From the NCBI RefSeq assembly GCF_047496725.1, contig NC_132977.1, positions 3,567,501 to 3,631,500 of the forward strand: a DNA stretch of 64,000 nucleotides. The letters are read 5' to 3'. The notes beneath the pieces were generated by a model. The model was not told the origin of the DNA and ran no database searches. It was given only the letters and a program-made list of their open reading frames with translations. Made by a program: the position numbers and the translations under genes. Positions 63,601 through 64,000 of this stretch are shown here, one piece after another. Numbering within the stretch: the stretch's first letter is position 1; every line of letters begins with the position of its first letter. The stretch comes from Anoplolepis gracilipes. Taxonomy: Eukaryota > Arthropoda > Insecta > Hymenoptera > Formicidae.

Positions 63601-64000
63601 CGTAGAAGGGCGACATTCGTTTCTGTGAATACCGAAATAGAAGCTTTTGACACATTGGGTGTGGAAGAGCGATAACAAATGTACGAAAGAGCCGAATTCT
63701 TCGCGCGCATTCGCCAAAATCACGTACAATGTTGTCGTATTTATTCGCCGCTTTTCGGTGAAGAAATTCCAAATTCAACGAAAGTTTCGAGTTTCTAAAA
63801 GAAATAATCTCTCGAATATAAATCTCGGATGGAATTTTGATATTTTGCCCGCGTAGTCGGGAATATAGATGGTGACTTTGAAGTCTGAAGATGATCATTT
63901 TTTGAGGCTTTCCGTGTGTAAATATAACCGATCAAAAAGACATTAGACACTTTGCATGATTTCGGAAAAGAAAAATGTTACATAAAAAGAAATGGAGATA
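57656..64000. other. non-coding DNA, no gene recognised
   Basis: CpG-richer islands at 58020-58440, 59040-59230, 60340-60900, 62560-63050 and 63450-63900 carry short frames on both strands without domains or convincing splice pairs. A small GA run lies at 58917-58942, a GGCCAT triplication at about 60374-60390, and a perfect 16-base palindrome TATAGCTTAAGCTATA at 61695-61710. Confidence 0.45.

Noticed and set aside
1..64000. tRNA genes, rRNA, CRISPR arrays, operons or phage genes
   Set aside because: No B-box-like GGTTCRANNCC in a cloverleaf context, no rRNA-like block, no spaced direct repeats and no bacterial-style gene packing were seen.

Overview
This is eukaryotic chromosomal DNA, most likely from an insect and probably a hymenopteran such as an ant. 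The base composition is AT-rich but CpG is frequent. The window holds many long GA/CT microsatellites, numerous short non-autonomous DNA transposons (including a TTAA-flanked piggyBac-type element), and spliced coding exons with GT-AG introns. The insect/ant assignment is inference; no sequence search was possible.

Only one gene is recognised with confidence. Three consecutive plus-strand exons (14104-14367, 15209-15440, 16325-16553) join in frame. They encode the C-terminal part of a single-pass membrane protein of the EVA-1/FAM176 family: the end of the ectodomain, the transmembrane helix, and a cytoplasmic tail ending in an RSLN...YYY motif. A long 3' UTR probably runs to the AATAAA at 18244. 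The upstream exons, which in EVA-1 proteins carry galactose-binding lectin domains, were not found in 1-14103, so they are either further 5' or hidden between repeats here.

No other complete gene could be seen in the remaining ~46 kb. A handful of splice-flanked open segments deserve checking. The best is a minus-strand exon at 35377-35641 with two hydrophobic segments. It is followed by a 57-nt intron with a TACTAAC branch-point motif and looks like a fragment of a chemoreceptor-type membrane protein. Weaker candidates are a 27-codon plus-strand exon (33954-34034), a 38-codon minus-strand exon (41704-41817), and TATA-plus-first-exon arrangements near 27.3 kb (+), 24.2 kb (+) and 54.6 kb (-).

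The rest is repeat-rich, apparently non-coding DNA. Terminal-inverted-repeat (TIR) elements lie at 3426-4017, 6260-6618, 13761-13941, 27711-28245, 40957-41621, 43503-43691, 51382-51655 and 52225-52689. A three-copy family of ~750 bp lies at 4196-4932, 29308-30010 and 56893-57655. Local duplications lie at 7141-8720 and 33026-33208, and simple repeats occur throughout. No prokaryotic-style system, CRISPR array, rRNA or tRNA gene was seen.
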